From assembly GCA_944320495.1 (NCBI GenBank), contig CALUHR010000005.1:124001-188000 (forward strand): a stretch of DNA of 64,000 nt, written 5' to 3'. This DNA comes from Candidatus Methanomethylophilaceae archaeon (lineage in GTDB: Archaea > Thermoplasmatota > Thermoplasmata > Methanomassiliicoccales > Methanomethylophilaceae). The notes beneath the pieces were generated by a model, which was given only the letters and a program-made list of their open reading frames with translations, was not told the DNA's origin and searched no databases. Of the stretch, positions 63,965 to 64,000 are shown piece after piece. The position numbers were made by a program, and so were the translations under genes. Position 1 is the stretch's first letter. Every line of letters starts with the position of its first letter.

Positions 63965-64000
63965 CCGCCCCTGTAAACCTCAAGACGGCCTTCGTGACGA
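63961..64000 (+). CDS. Next surface-protein gene of the operon, partial
   Basis: GTG start overlapping the previous stop; only MTAPVNLKTAFVT is inside the window. NLK-T-A matches the start of the preceding signal peptide (NLKTIAVA), so the tandem family probably continues. Confidence 0.5.
   Translation, partial: MTAPVNLKTAFVT

Overview
The window looks like chromosome of a high-GC methanogenic archaeon, most likely a gut-type member of the Methanomassiliicoccales. The archaeal signature is direct: ribosomal proteins S24e and S27ae, Spt4, Rpo7, a DUF359 CoA kinase, deoxyhypusine synthase, TATA boxes about 25 nt before start codons, and leaderless genes. A zinc-dependent UroD-family methyltransferase, cobamide assembly genes, and large adhesin-like proteins with InlB/Listeria-Bacteroides repeats fit that order. 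The order assignment is inference, because no 16S or mcr gene is present.

Layout. (1) 1-10.1 kb is core chromosome: a cobamide lower-pathway cluster (cobS, cbiZ, cbiB, cobD), tRNA-Arg(CCG), a transcription/translation cluster (rps27ae, rps24e, DUF359, spt4, rpo7), a MetV-like and a flavin protein, then dys, an IDH-like gene and an MtbA/MtaA-like gene, ending at tRNA-Leu(GAG). (2) 10.1-35.0 kb is a single-strand array of about 60 mostly tiny genes. Nearly all overlap by 1-8 nt (ATGA, GTGA, TTGA, possibly CTGA), starting directly behind tRNA-Leu and closed by a strong hairpin. It carries an intact and a degenerate serine recombinase, ribbon-helix-helix proteins, three tandem winged-helix proteins, a cytosine methyltransferase split over two genes and interrupted at its catalytic cysteine by a 141-aa mini-intein, a PCNA-like clamp, a dUTPase with a zinc ribbon, several Lar-like zinc ribbons, and a family of C2HC-finger proteins. 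No capsid, terminase or conjugation gene was recognised. I call it an integrated mobile element of unknown class; its right border is not proven. (3) 35.0-44.0 kb is a patchwork accessory zone, partly AT-richer: an EcoRI-type adenine methyltransferase overlapping a DUF262-HNH nuclease, an array of inverted half-sites, a HEPN/MNT pair, a lone MNT protein, a zinc micro-protein, an HExxH protein, and an ATPase-like protein with a damaged P-loop. (4) 44.0-52.4 kb holds three cassettes of giant adhesin-like genes sharing the same leader (poly-G run, then a hairpin that hides the Shine-Dalgarno), nearly the same C-terminal anchor, and the same twin-hairpin 3' end. (5) 52.4-55.1 kb holds a DUF4143-type ATPase behind repeated operators and a membrane protein. 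(6) 55.4-64.0 kb holds a highly codon-adapted S-layer-like protein and a tightly coupled operon of anchored surface proteins (transglutaminase-like, InlB/PKD). Its last two complete members have 11-12 nt poly-G runs immediately before an out-of-frame but perfect C-terminal membrane anchor.

The most striking theme is poly-G. Seven runs of 9-12 G occur, all on the + strand and all in accessory DNA. Three are in 5' leaders of adhesins, two sit exactly at the anchor of surface proteins, one precedes the methyltransferase/HNH operon, and one lies at a frame break in a methyltransferase remnant. This is the expected layout of a slipped-strand phase-variation system controlling cell-surface and restriction functions. 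Homopolymer miscalling in assembly is the main alternative and must be excluded first.
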